Source: Streptomyces seoulensis
GTDB lineage: Bacteria; Actinomycetota; Actinomycetes; Streptomycetales; Streptomycetaceae
Direction of reading: 5' to 3'
Assembly (NCBI GenBank): GCA_013364255.1
Contig: CP054936.1
Location: 4,370,853-4,434,852 of the forward strand
Length of the DNA: 64,000 nt
This document shows, piece after piece, positions 53,163 through 63,960 of the stretch. The notes below the pieces were generated by a model. It did not search any database. It saw only the letters and a list, made by a program, of their open reading frames with translations, and had not been told where the DNA came from. Both the position numbers and the translations under genes were made by a program. Numbering within the stretch: the stretch's first letter is position 1; each line of letters opens with the position of its first letter.

Positions 53163-53539
53163 GGCGGTTGCCCCCTGCGGCACTCTGTACGGCCCGCGGC
53201 GGCCGGCCGGTTCCGCACCGGCGCCGCCGAGACCCGTATCGACTACTTCCCTGCCACGCGCGCTTCCTCGCCACGCGTGGGCCGCACGCACCGCGGCGCG
53301 CCGGCGTGCCGACAGCCTATGCGGTACGACGACCCCGGTCACCGGGCCACCGCCCACCGGCCCGCGACCCGCCGGTCCCCCGCGCCGCGCCCCCGCGGGC
53401 GAGGACGGCCGCCGCCGTGACCAGCCGTCACCCCGCCGTGACGCACCGCCCCGAACAGGGCGTGTCGCGCCGCCCCAGCTTCCACAGCGGCCACGCGATT
53501 TGGCACTCTGTGTCCTTCGGGGGGATGCTCCGGAGGGGA
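53163..53539. other. Divergent intergenic region of the SUKH/deaminase locus
   Basis: I see no gene in these 377 bases. The sequence is GC-rich and without clear palindromes. The last 40 bases contain GGCACTCTGTGTCCTTCGGG and the ribosome site GGAGGGG of the deaminase gene. Promoters for both directions must lie here. Confidence 0.4.
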
Positions 53540-54064
53540 ATGATGATCATGAAAGCGACGCAGACGGGGCCGCGGACCGGCGCCTTGGGCGACCCGCGGA
53601 TCGGCTGGAGCAGCACCGGGACGCCGCACGCCCCCGCCCTCCGGCACCGCCGCGACGGGATACTGCCCGCCGTCGCCGCCGCCCTCTCCGTGCGCGGCGC
53701 CACCCTCACCGGCACCGCCGCCCGCGGCGAGGAGCCGCCCGCGCTGCACCCGCTCGTGCAGGACTTCCTCGACACCCTCACCAGCGCCCAGCGCGACCGG
53801 TTCACGGGCCGCTGCGCGGAGACCATCCTCATCTCCCGGCACATCAGCGCCGCCGACGGCGCCCGCAGCAAACGCGCCGCGCGCAAACCGATGACCAACG
53901 GCGAGGCCCGCAAGGCGCTCAAGCAGGCCAAGCTGACGGCCCGCCGGATCCGGGAGGACGGCGACCCGCTGCACGGCGGTTTCGCCCCGCCCTGCCGGGC
54001 GTGCACCGCGCTCAGCGCCCACTTCGGCGTCCGTGTCGTCGATCCCTCGGGCGGCGACGGCTGA
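53540..54064 (+). CDS. YwqJ-type nucleic-acid/nucleotide deaminase
   Basis: This 174-residue protein carries the YwqJ deaminase signature: zinc and catalytic residues in GRCAETILIS (Cys92, Glu94) and FAPPCRACTALSAHFGVRV (Cys152, Cys155). In polymorphic toxins the YwqJ domain is the C-terminal weapon. Here it stands almost alone, with only a short N-terminal region and no export signal. The first of the three closely spaced ATG codons (53540, 53543, 53549) after GGAGGGG is given. It is followed after 79 bases by a SUKH-3 protein, a classic immunity partner. The active-site residues are all present, so activity is likely. Confidence 0.85.
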   Translation: MMIMKATQTGPRTGALGDPRIGWSSTGTPHAPALRHRRDGILPAVAAALSVRGATLTGTAARGEEPPALHPLVQDFLDTLTSAQRDRFTGRCAETILISRHISAADGARSKRAARKPMTNGEARKALKQAKLTARRIREDGDPLHGGFAPPCRACTALSAHFGVRVVDPSGGDG

Positions 54065-54143
54065 CGCACCGGCCCGCAGGGCGGGCCCGTACGACAGGCC
54101 GGCCCGACGGGGCCGCACCACCGCCGCGACGAACGAAGAGCAG

Positions 54144-54677
54144 ATGCACGCCGACCACCACCCCTCGCCCGAGATCCCGGCCCCGCGCGGACAGGCGGGG
54201 AACTCGACCCGCTTCGCCGTGCCCGTGGACGCCGCGCTGCGCGCCGCCGGCTGGCAGCCGGGGCGCTGGGACATAAAGCAGGCCGAGATCTGGGCCGACG
54301 CGCTGCGCGAGCACGCCTCGCCGGCCGGCCACCGGCACTGCGTCTTCCCGGCCGCGGTGGAGGCGTGGGCGGAGTTCGGCGGCCTGCGCCTCTCGCCGAC
54401 CGGGCCCGGCCGCCAGATCGCCCCCGTGGACCTGCACGTCGACCCGATGCACGGCCTGCACATGGCCCGCACCCTCGGCGACCTCGGCCGCGCCCTGGGC
54501 ACCGAGGTCTGCCCGCTGGGCGCCGAGACCGACAGCCAGGCGCTGCTGGCCATCGACGCCGAGGGCCGCGTCTACGCCCTCGACCACACCGGCGACTGGT
54601 ACCTCGGCCCCGACGTCGACCAGGCCCTGACCACCCTGATCTCCGGCACGACCCCCGCCCGCCTGACCCCAGGCTGA
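54144..54677 (+). CDS. SUKH-3 family immunity protein
   Basis: This 177-residue protein matches SUKH-3: RFAVPVDAALRAAGWQPGRW, then DIKQAEIWADALREHASPAG, FPAAVEAWAEFGG, LHMARTLGDLGRALGTEVCP and a C-terminal DHTGDWYLGPDVDQALTTLI. SUKH-3 proteins neutralise nuclease or deaminase toxins in contact-dependent systems. Here it follows the YwqJ deaminase on the same strand, as toxin and immunity genes do. The ATG has only a weak ribosome site (GAAGAG). The pair lies beside the divergent SUKH-fusion operon. Confidence 0.88.
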   Translation: MHADHHPSPEIPAPRGQAGNSTRFAVPVDAALRAAGWQPGRWDIKQAEIWADALREHASPAGHRHCVFPAAVEAWAEFGGLRLSPTGPGRQIAPVDLHVDPMHGLHMARTLGDLGRALGTEVCPLGAETDSQALLAIDAEGRVYALDHTGDWYLGPDVDQALTTLISGTTPARLTPG

Positions 54678-54707
54678 CCGGTCCGCCGTCCATGCCCGCG
54701 CCCCCGC

Positions 54708-56051
54708 CTACGCCGTGGCCGGGATCACCGCCGACACCCGGAAGCCGCCCGTGTCCGTCGGGCCCGAGACGAAGACGCCGCCCAGGGCGTGGACCCGTTC
54801 CCGCATGCCGAGCAGGCCGTTGCCGCCGGACGGCAGGCGGACCGGCGGGGCCGAAGCCTGCTCGGGCGGCGGCTCGTTCTCCACCTGCATCGCGATCTCC
54901 GCCGACCGGTGCGCGAGCCGTACGTACGTCTTCGCGCCCCCGGCGTGCTTGTGGACGTTGGTCAGCGCCTCCTGCACCACCCGGTACGCGGTCTGCTCGA
55001 TCTCCGCGCCGTACTCCCGCGCCTCGCCCTGCACGGTGAGGTCCACGACCATCCCGGCCGCCGCCGACTGCCCGACCAGCTCCGCCAGCTCGGCCAGGCT
55101 CGGCCCCTCCGCGCCGCCCGGCTCGTCGGCGGCCCGGGAGGCGGCGGCAGCGGCGGCCGCGGCGACGCCGACCGCGACCAGCGGCACCGAGGCCGCCGCG
55201 ACCCGCTCCCGGCGTTCGCGCCCCTGCTCCTCGCCGCCGCTGCGCAGCACCCCGAGCATCTCGCGCAGCTCGGTCAGCGCCTGCCGGCCCATGTCGCCCA
55301 CCAGCGCGGCGTTCTTCACCGCCTTCTCGGGGTCCTTGCGCGCCACCGCCTGAAGGGCGGCGGCGTGCACGACCATCAGACTCACCCGGTGCGCGACCAC
55401 GTCGTGCATCTCCCGGGCGATCCGGGTCCGTTCCTCGCTGCGGGCCCACTCGGCCCGTTCCTCCGCCCGCTCCGCGAGCAGTTGCAGCTCCCGCTCCAGG
55501 CTGTCCGCCCGCTCGCGCAGGGACTCCATGAGCCGCCGCCGGGCGCCGACGTACAGGCCGAGCAGCAGCGGCGGCGCGGTGAGGCCGAGCGAGGTGGTGA
55601 CGGCGGCGAACGGGACGAACCAGTCGCCCAGCGTGAAGTCCCCCCGCGCCATGTCCTGCCGCACCCGCACGAACGTCACGATCATCGTGCCGAACAGCGA
55701 CATCCCGGCCAGGGCCCCGATGACGCGGCGCGGCAGCTCGCAGGTGGCGAGGGTGTAGAGGCCGACGATGCCCATCAGGAAGCCCATCTGGGCCGGTGTG
55801 ACGGCGATCGCCACCAGCACCACGGCTATCGGCCAGCGCCGCCGGATCAGCAGCACCGAACCGGCCAGCAGTCCGAACACCAGCCCGGCGGTCAGCGGGA
55901 TCCCCGCGTCCCGCGCGAACGGCACGCCCTCCGCCGCGCACTCGGCGGCCGACGCCAGCGCCAGGCTCCCGTCGAACAGCGCGCTGCGCCACCGCGTCCA
56001 CCACCACGGCCCGGTCAGGGCCCTGGCGTGCTCTTCCCCCGTCGTGGTCAT
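54708..56051 (-). CDS. Sensor histidine kinase (NarL/DesK type), orphan
   Basis: The protein has 447 residues. Five or six N-terminal transmembrane segments (residues 50-170) are followed by a short coiled coil and a HisKA_3 dimerisation domain, with the phosphorylated His216 in TRIAREMHDVVAHRVSLMVV. The ATPase domain follows (QEALTNVHKHAGGAKTYVRL as N box, then GGNGLLGMRERVHALGG). An alanine run (about 285-300) lies between the two. Such kinases usually pair with a LuxR-type response regulator, but none adjoins it here. The signal is unknown. It has an ATG start. Confidence 0.9.
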   Translation of the reverse strand: MTTTGEEHARALTGPWWWTRWRSALFDGSLALASAAECAAEGVPFARDAGIPLTAGLVFGLLAGSVLLIRRRWPIAVVLVAIAVTPAQMGFLMGIVGLYTLATCELPRRVIGALAGMSLFGTMIVTFVRVRQDMARGDFTLGDWFVPFAAVTTSLGLTAPPLLLGLYVGARRRLMESLRERADSLERELQLLAERAEERAEWARSEERTRIAREMHDVVAHRVSLMVVHAAALQAVARKDPEKAVKNAALVGDMGRQALTELREMLGVLRSGGEEQGRERRERVAAASVPLVAVGVAAAAAAAASRAADEPGGAEGPSLAELAELVGQSAAAGMVVDLTVQGEAREYGAEIEQTAYRVVQEALTNVHKHAGGAKTYVRLAHRSAEIAMQVENEPPPEQASAPPVRLPSGGNGLLGMRERVHALGGVFVSGPTDTGGFRVSAVIPATA

Positions 56052-56292
56052 GCGTCCAGCCTACGGGCGGCCGCACCGGCTTTTCCGGCGAGTTTCGCGT
56101 ACCGCCCAGCAGGTACGCGCGACGCCGCGGCCACCGCCGCGGCCCGGCGCCCCCGGCGCCCCGGGACCGTCGTCGCGGGCGGACACCGTCGCGGCGAAGG
56201 CGCCGGGTACGGCATAGTGGTGTCCGGACGCGGAGCCGATCACCGGGACCGATCAGCGCATCGGATTCCCGCGGGCGTCGCGCGGCCGCCGA

Positions 56293-56366
56293 TCCCGGAT
56301 CGTCTAAGGGCAGGACAAACGGTTTTGGTCCGTTGAATGAGGGTTCGAATCCTTCTCCGGGAGCCA
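56293..56366 (+). tRNA. tRNA-Gln(UUG)
   Basis: The acceptor TCCCGGA pairs with TCCGGGA, discriminator G, and CCA is encoded at 56364-56366. The anticodon loop TTTTGGT in stem AACGG/CCGTT gives anticodon UUG (56335-56337), reading CAA glutamine codons. The T-arm is GAGGG-TTCGAAT-CCTTC. It lies upstream of glmU. Confidence 0.96.
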
Positions 56367-56488
56367 CAGCGCGCGAGACCGCACCACGGGTCCCAGCCCC
56401 CTCGGGCCGGGACCCGCTCTCGTACCCCCGCCCGACCGCCCCGGTATCCTGCGGATGTCCACCCCACCCAAAAGCCGAAGGGCATCCC

Positions 56489-57937
56489 GTGAGCGCCATT
56501 CGCCCGGCAGCCGTCGTCGTTCTCGCAGCGGGTGAGGGCACCCGTATGAAGTCGGCCACACCCAAGGTCCTGCACGAGATCTGCGGCCGTTCCCTGGTCG
56601 GCCATGTCCTGGCCGCCGCGCGTGAGTTGAACCCGGAGAACCTGGTCGTCGTGGTCGGGCACGCGCGGGAGAAGGTGACCGCGCACCTCGCGGAGATCGA
56701 CGCCGAGGCCCGCACCGCCGTGCAGGAGAAGCAGAAGGGCACCGGGCACGCCGTCCGCATGGGGCTTCAGGAGCTGGGCGGCTCCGTCGAGGGCACCGTC
56801 ATCGTGGTGTGCGGGGACACCCCGCTGCTGACCGCCGGGACGCTGCGCGACCTGGCCGCCGCGCACACCGCGGACGGCAACGCCGTCACGGTGCTGACCG
56901 CCGAGGTGCCCGACGCCACCGGGTACGGCCGGATCGTGCGCGACGCCGCGAGCGGCGCGGTGACGGCGATCGTCGAGCACAAGGACGCCACCGAGGCCGA
57001 ACTGGCCGTCCGCGAGATCAACTCCGGGGTGTTCGCCTTCGACGGGCGGCTGCTGGCCGACGCGCTGGGCAAGGTGCGCACGAACAACAGCCAGGGCGAG
57101 GAGTACCTCACCGACGTCCTCGGCATCCTGCGCGAGGCCGGGCACCGCGTCGGCGCCAGCGTGGCCGGCGACCACCGGGAGATCGCGGGCATCAACAACC
57201 GGGTGCAGCTGGGCGAGGCGCGGCGCACCCTGAACGAGCGGCTGCTGACCGCGGCGATGCTCTCCGGGGTGACCGTCGTGGACCCGGCGACGACGTGGGT
57301 GGACGTGACGGTGACGTTCGCGCAGGACGTGACCGTGCTGCCGGGCACGCAGCTGCACGGCGCCACGCACCTGGCCGAGGGCAGCGTGGTCGGCCCGAAC
57401 AGCCGGCTGACCGACACCAAGGTGGGCGCCGGGGCGCGGGTGGACAACACCGTCTCGGACGGCGCGGTGGTCGGCCCGGAGGCGTCCGTGGGCCCGTACG
57501 CCTATCTGCGGCCGGGGACCCGGCTCGGCCTGAAGTCGAAGGTCGGCACGTACGTCGAGACGAAGAACGCCCGGATCGGCGAGGGCACGAAGGTGCCGCA
57601 CCTGTCGTACGTGGGCGACGCGACGATCGGCGAGTACACGAACATCGGCGCCGCGAGCGTGTTCGTGAACTACGACGGCCAGGACAAGCACCACACCACG
57701 ATCGGGTCGCACTGCCGCACCGGTTCGGACAACATGTTTGTGGCTCCGGTCACGGTCGGGGACGGCGCCTACACCGCCGCCGGCTCGGTGATCACGAAGA
57801 ACGTGCCGCCGGGTTCGCTGGCCGTGGCCCGCGGCCAGCAGCGGAATATCGAGGGTTGGGTGGAGCGCAAGCGCCCCGGGAGCGCGGCGGCGAAGGCGGC
57901 CGAGGCGGCGACCCCGAGGGCGGAAGGCGAAGCCTGA
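56489..57937 (+). CDS. glmU: Bifunctional GlmU (UDP-GlcNAc pyrophosphorylase / glucosamine-1-phosphate acetyltransferase)
   Basis: This 482-residue enzyme makes UDP-GlcNAc, the wall precursor. The N-terminal uridyltransferase has VLAAGEGTRMKSATPKVLHE. The C-terminal left-handed beta-helix acetyltransferase has repeated hexapeptides and the active-site region YDGQDKHHTTIGSHCRTGSD. The C-terminal tail is an Ala/Glu-rich extension common in actinobacteria. The GTG start is preceded by CGAAGGG. prs, rplY and pth follow on the same strand, an order kept in many Gram-positive genomes. Transcription may start near the tRNA-Gln gene. Confidence 0.97.
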   Translation: MSAIRPAAVVVLAAGEGTRMKSATPKVLHEICGRSLVGHVLAAARELNPENLVVVVGHAREKVTAHLAEIDAEARTAVQEKQKGTGHAVRMGLQELGGSVEGTVIVVCGDTPLLTAGTLRDLAAAHTADGNAVTVLTAEVPDATGYGRIVRDAASGAVTAIVEHKDATEAELAVREINSGVFAFDGRLLADALGKVRTNNSQGEEYLTDVLGILREAGHRVGASVAGDHREIAGINNRVQLGEARRTLNERLLTAAMLSGVTVVDPATTWVDVTVTFAQDVTVLPGTQLHGATHLAEGSVVGPNSRLTDTKVGAGARVDNTVSDGAVVGPEASVGPYAYLRPGTRLGLKSKVGTYVETKNARIGEGTKVPHLSYVGDATIGEYTNIGAASVFVNYDGQDKHHTTIGSHCRTGSDNMFVAPVTVGDGAYTAAGSVITKNVPPGSLAVARGQQRNIEGWVERKRPGSAAAKAAEAATPRAEGEA

Positions 57938-58074
57938 CCGGAAACAGGTGCGTCCGCGACGGCGTACCGTGATAAGTGCACACCCGCACCCCACCAGCTG
58001 AGACGGCCTCTCGCGCACGGTTGACGAGGTCATCTCGACACCCAGCTGCGAACACCCTCCGAGGAGACAGTGCT

Positions 58075-59049
58075 GTGACCGGGATCAAGACGACCGGCGA
58101 GAAGAAGATGATGTTCTTCTCCGGCCGCGCCCACCCCGAGCTTGCCGAGGCGATCGCCCACGAGCTGGGTGTCGGGGTCGTCCCGACGAAGGCGTTCGAC
58201 TTCGCCAACGGCGAGATCTACGTGCGGTATCAGGAGTCGGCCCGCGGCGCGGACTGCTTCCTGATCCAGAGCCACACCGCCCCGATCAACAAGTGGATCA
58301 TGGAGCAGCTGATCATGATCGACGCGCTCAAGCGCGCGTCGGCCCGCTCCATCACCGTCATCGTGCCGTTCTACGGTTACGCCCGGCAGGACAAGAAGCA
58401 CCGCGGCCGTGAACCCATTTCGGCGCGTCTGGTGGCCGATCTGATGAAGACCGCGGGCGCCGACCGGATCCTCGCCGTCGACCTGCACACCGACCAGATC
58501 CAGGGCTTCTTCGACGGCCCGGTGGACCACCTGTTCGCGCTGCCGCTGCTGGCGGACTACGTGGGCAGCAAGGTGGACCGCGACAAGCTGACGATCGTCT
58601 CCCCGGACGCCGGCCGGGTGCGGGTCGCCGACCGCTGGTGCGACCGCCTGGGCGCGCCGCTGGCCATCGTGCACAAGCGGCGCGACAAGGACGTGGCGAA
58701 CCAGGTCACCGTGCACGAGGTCGTCGGTGACGTCGAGGGCCGCATCTGCGTGCTGGTGGACGACATGATCGACACCGGCGGCACCATCTGCGCCGCCGCC
58801 GACGCCCTGTTCGCGCACGGCGCCGAGGACGTCATCGTGACCGCCACGCACGGCGTGCTGTCCGGTCCGGCCGCCGACCGGCTGAAGAACTCCAAGGTGA
58901 GCGAGTTCGTGTTCACCGACTCGCTGCCCACGCCGGGCGAGCTGGAGCTGGACAAGATCACCGTGCTGTCGATCGCGCCCACCATCGCCAGCGCGGTGCG
59001 CGAGGTGTTCCAGGACGGTTCGGTCACCAGCCTGTTCGACGAGCAGTAA
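58075..59049 (+). CDS. prs: Ribose-phosphate pyrophosphokinase
   Basis: This 324-residue enzyme makes PRPP from ribose-5-phosphate and ATP for nucleotide, histidine and tryptophan synthesis. Visible motifs are the flexible ATP loop FYGYARQDKKHRGREPISAR, the Mg site LAVDLHTDQIQGFF and the PRPP loop VLVDDMIDTGGTICAA. Length and motifs match class I enzymes. The GTG at 58075 follows GAGGAG with an 8-base gap; a longer frame upstream has no support. It lies 137 bases after glmU and probably shares its transcript. Confidence 0.97.
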   Translation: MTGIKTTGEKKMMFFSGRAHPELAEAIAHELGVGVVPTKAFDFANGEIYVRYQESARGADCFLIQSHTAPINKWIMEQLIMIDALKRASARSITVIVPFYGYARQDKKHRGREPISARLVADLMKTAGADRILAVDLHTDQIQGFFDGPVDHLFALPLLADYVGSKVDRDKLTIVSPDAGRVRVADRWCDRLGAPLAIVHKRRDKDVANQVTVHEVVGDVEGRICVLVDDMIDTGGTICAAADALFAHGAEDVIVTATHGVLSGPAADRLKNSKVSEFVFTDSLPTPGELELDKITVLSIAPTIASAVREVFQDGSVTSLFDEQ

Positions 59050-59079
59050 CGATCATTCCGGCGATCGTCCCAGATCGTT

Positions 59080-59135
59080 TTGGATCCGGCCTCCCTGGCC
59101 GAGTAGACTGCTCCAGTTGCTCGGCGAGGGAGGCC
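59080..59135 (+). promoter_or_regulatory. rplY promoter inside a long inverted repeat
   Basis: TTGGAT (59080-59085), 18 bases and TAGACT (59104-59109) form a promoter. The arms GGCCTCCCTGGCCGAG (59088-59103) and CTCGGCGAGGGAGGCC (59120-59135) pair with one mismatch and bracket the -10. The structure could be a prs terminator, an operator or part of the rplY leader. Confidence 0.6.
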
Positions 59136-59242
59136 GTTTCCGTTTGCGCGGACACGGCGGTCCGTTATCGACGCGCTCTTCGTAGCAGGCCGTTCGTAGG
59201 CCGGGTGACCACAGTCCCTACTTTCTACGAGGAGTGAAGAGC

Positions 59243-59839
59243 ATGTCCGAGGTGAAGATCTCCGCCGGTACGCGCAGCGAGTTCGGCAAGGGCGCCGCCC
59301 GCCGTATCCGCCGTGACAACAAGGTCCCCGGCGTTCTGTACGGGCACGGCTCCGAGCCGCTGCACCTGACCCTGCCGGGCCACGAGCTGCTGCTGGCGCT
59401 GCGCACGCCGAACGTCCTGATCTCGCTGGACATCGACGGCAAGTCCAACGAGCTGGCCATCCCGAAGTCCGTGCAGCGCGACCCGCTGAAGGGCTTCATC
59501 GAGCACGTCGACCTGCTGCTGGTCAAGCGCGGCGAGAAGGTCAACGTCGAGATCCCGGTCGTCGCCGAGGGCGAGCTGGCCGCGGGCGGCAACCTGCTGG
59601 AGCACGTCCTGGCCGCGCTGCCGGTCGAGGCCGAGGCCACGCACATCCCCGAGCAGGTCACCGTGTCCGTGGAGGGCCTGGAGGCCGGCGCCTCCGTCCA
59701 CGCCAAGGACATCACCCTGCCGAACGGCGTCTCGCTGGCCGTCGACGCCGACGCGGTCGTCCTCCAGGTCCTGGCCGCCCAGGCCGAGGAGGCCCCGGAG
59801 GGCGAGGAGACCGAGGGCGACGAGGCCGCGGAGGCCTGA
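59243..59839 (+). CDS. rplY: 50S ribosomal protein L25/general stress protein Ctc
   Basis: This 198-residue protein belongs to the L25 (TL5/CTC) family that binds 5S rRNA. The N-terminal 5S-binding domain is at residues 1-95 (GTRSEFGKGAARRIRRDNKV, PGVLYGHGSEPLHL). The C-terminal beta-domain is at residues 96-180, and the tail is acidic (EEAPEGEETEGDEAAEA). Two-domain Ctc forms are induced by stress in bacilli. The ATG follows GAGGAG. Its own promoter lies in an inverted repeat about 140 bases upstream, and an 18-bp hairpin ends the gene. Confidence 0.96.
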   Translation: MSEVKISAGTRSEFGKGAARRIRRDNKVPGVLYGHGSEPLHLTLPGHELLLALRTPNVLISLDIDGKSNELAIPKSVQRDPLKGFIEHVDLLLVKRGEKVNVEIPVVAEGELAAGGNLLEHVLAALPVEAEATHIPEQVTVSVEGLEAGASVHAKDITLPNGVSLAVDADAVVLQVLAAQAEEAPEGEETEGDEAAEA

Positions 59840-59861
59840 TCCTCGCGCGCACCGTTTTCGT

Positions 59862-59902
59862 CCGGCCGCCGCTCCCGTATCCCGTACGGGAGCGGCGGCC
59901 GG
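59862..59902. terminator. 18-bp hairpin terminator after rplY
   Basis: CCGGCCGCCGCTCCCGTA (59862-59879) pairs perfectly with TACGGGAGCGGCGGCCGG (59885-59902). The stem ends only 22 bases before the pth GTG, so pth must be transcribed by read-through or from a promoter inside it. Confidence 0.85.
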
Positions 59903-59924
59903 CGCGTATCAAGGAGACATGGAC

Positions 59925-60530
59925 GTGAGCACCCCGGCGAGTTCCGCGACCGACCCCTGGCTGATCGTGGGGCTCGGCAATCCCGGACCGGAGTACGCCA
60001 TGAACCGGCACAACGTGGGGTTCATGGTGGCGGACCTGCTGGCCGACCGCGTCGGGGGCCGGTTCAAGCGGGCCGGCAAGGCGCAGGCGCAGGTCGTGGA
60101 GGGGCGGATCGGCCCGCCGGGGCCGGGCAGCCGGCGCGTGGTGCTGGCCAAGCCGATGTCCTACATGAACCTGTCGGGCGGCCCGGTGAACGCGCTGCGC
60201 GACTTCTACAAGGTGCCCCTCGACCACGTCGTGGCGATCCACGACGAGCTGGACATCGACTACGGGGTGCTGCGGCTGAAGCTGGGCGGCGGCGACAACG
60301 GGCACAACGGCCTGAAGTCGATGACCAAGGCGATGGGCCCCGGCTACCACCGGGTGCGGTTCGGCATCGGCCGGCCGCCGGGCCGGATGCAGGTCGCGGA
60401 CTTCGTGCTGAAGGACTTCTCCTCGGCCGAGCGCAAGGAGCTGGACTACTTCGTGGACCGGGCGGCGGACGCGGTGGAGGCCCTGCTCTCCGACGGTCTG
60501 GAGCGCGCGCAGGGTGCGTACAACTCCTGA
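59925..60530 (+). CDS. pth: Peptidyl-tRNA hydrolase
   Basis: This 201-residue enzyme frees tRNA from stalled peptidyl-tRNA. The motifs are IVGLGNPGPEYAMNRHNVGF (catalytic His), then LAKPMSYMNLSGG and AIHDELDIDYGVLRLK. The C-terminal YHRVRFGIGRPPGRMQVADF is also typical. GTG at 59925 is chosen because AAGGAG lies eight bases before it; the in-frame ATG at 59919 is only two bases from that site. The gene is complete. It follows rplY as in many firmicutes and actinobacteria. Confidence 0.95.
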   Translation: MSTPASSATDPWLIVGLGNPGPEYAMNRHNVGFMVADLLADRVGGRFKRAGKAQAQVVEGRIGPPGPGSRRVVLAKPMSYMNLSGGPVNALRDFYKVPLDHVVAIHDELDIDYGVLRLKLGGGDNGHNGLKSMTKAMGPGYHRVRFGIGRPPGRMQVADFVLKDFSSAERKELDYFVDRAADAVEALLSDGLERAQGAYNS

Positions 60531-60582
60531 CTTGTCCGGGTCCCGGCCGCCCGTGAGTTGACCGGGCGTACAAGTATGGCCA

Positions 60583-61143
60583 ATGATCCCGGCCATGCCC
60601 GCCGCCGCAGCCACCGCCCGCCGTTCCCGCCGGGGCCGCCCGGCCACCGGTCAGGGCCGCCCGCCCCGGGCCGCCGCCCGCACCGCCTCCGTCGCCGCGC
60701 TGCGGCTGGGCCGGGTCGTCTCGATGGGCGCGGTCGCGGCGCTCATTCTGATCGCGGGCGTCTGGGCGTCCTGGAGCACCGCGCCGTACGTGCTGCTGAC
60801 CAAGGGGCGCGAGCGCGGCACGGTCGAGGTGACGGCGTGCGCCCGGGAGGCGTGCAGCGGACCGTACACACCGCGCACGCCGGGGTCCACGGCGCGCGCC
60901 CGGGTGGAGATCGACTCGGTGGCGGTGCGCAAGGGGCACACCTACGACGTGGTGGTGAAGCCGGGCACCGATCAGGTGCTCAGGTCGGGTCCGGCCGGGA
61001 TCCTCTACGCGTGGGCCCCGCTGGGCGGCTCGCTGCTGCTGGCCTCCGTGGTGGTGGCGGGCGGGCTGCGCCGCACCCGGGCGGCCTGGGTGCTGGCCGG
61101 TTCGGGCGTCGCGCTGCTGACGGCGGGGTTCCTGGCCCTGTGA
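60583..61143 (+). CDS. Small membrane protein, unknown function
   Basis: This 186-residue protein has a basic N-terminus (ARRSRRGRPATGQGRPPRAA) and one transmembrane segment near residues 46-66. An external domain of about 70 residues with two cysteines follows (VEVTACAREACSGPYTPRTP). Two C-terminal hydrophobic segments come last (about residues 145-162 and 168-186). The likely start is ATG at 60583 or 60595. It lies 52 bases after pth and could be cotranscribed. I do not recognise the family. An 18-bp terminator follows. Confidence 0.7.
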   Translation: MIPAMPAAAATARRSRRGRPATGQGRPPRAAARTASVAALRLGRVVSMGAVAALILIAGVWASWSTAPYVLLTKGRERGTVEVTACAREACSGPYTPRTPGSTARARVEIDSVAVRKGHTYDVVVKPGTDQVLRSGPAGILYAWAPLGGSLLLASVVVAGGLRRTRAAWVLAGSGVALLTAGFLAL

Positions 61144-61163
61144 GTCCCGACGGCGCACACACG

Positions 61164-61206
61164 AAGGGCGCGCCCCCGGGTCGCAGGAACCCGGGGGCGC
61201 GCCCTT
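61164..61206. terminator. Bidirectional 18-bp hairpin terminator
   Basis: AAGGGCGCGCCCCCGGGT (61164-61181) pairs perfectly with ACCCGGGGGCGCGCCCTT (61189-61206), between the membrane-protein gene and the converging ppc gene. Confidence 0.9.
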
Positions 61207-61218
61207 TCCGCGTGAGGG

Positions 61219-63960
<2,742 letters not shown>

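Noticed and set aside
49620..53420. Long + strand open frame opposite the SUKH fusion genes
   Set aside because: It is an antisense shadow of the Pro/Gly linker and the SUKH gene; no ribosome site or domain fits.
53428..56760. 1110-codon minus-strand open frame spanning the deaminase, SUKH-3, kinase and tRNA-Gln region
   Set aside because: It crosses several better genes and a tRNA and shows no protein-like sequence.
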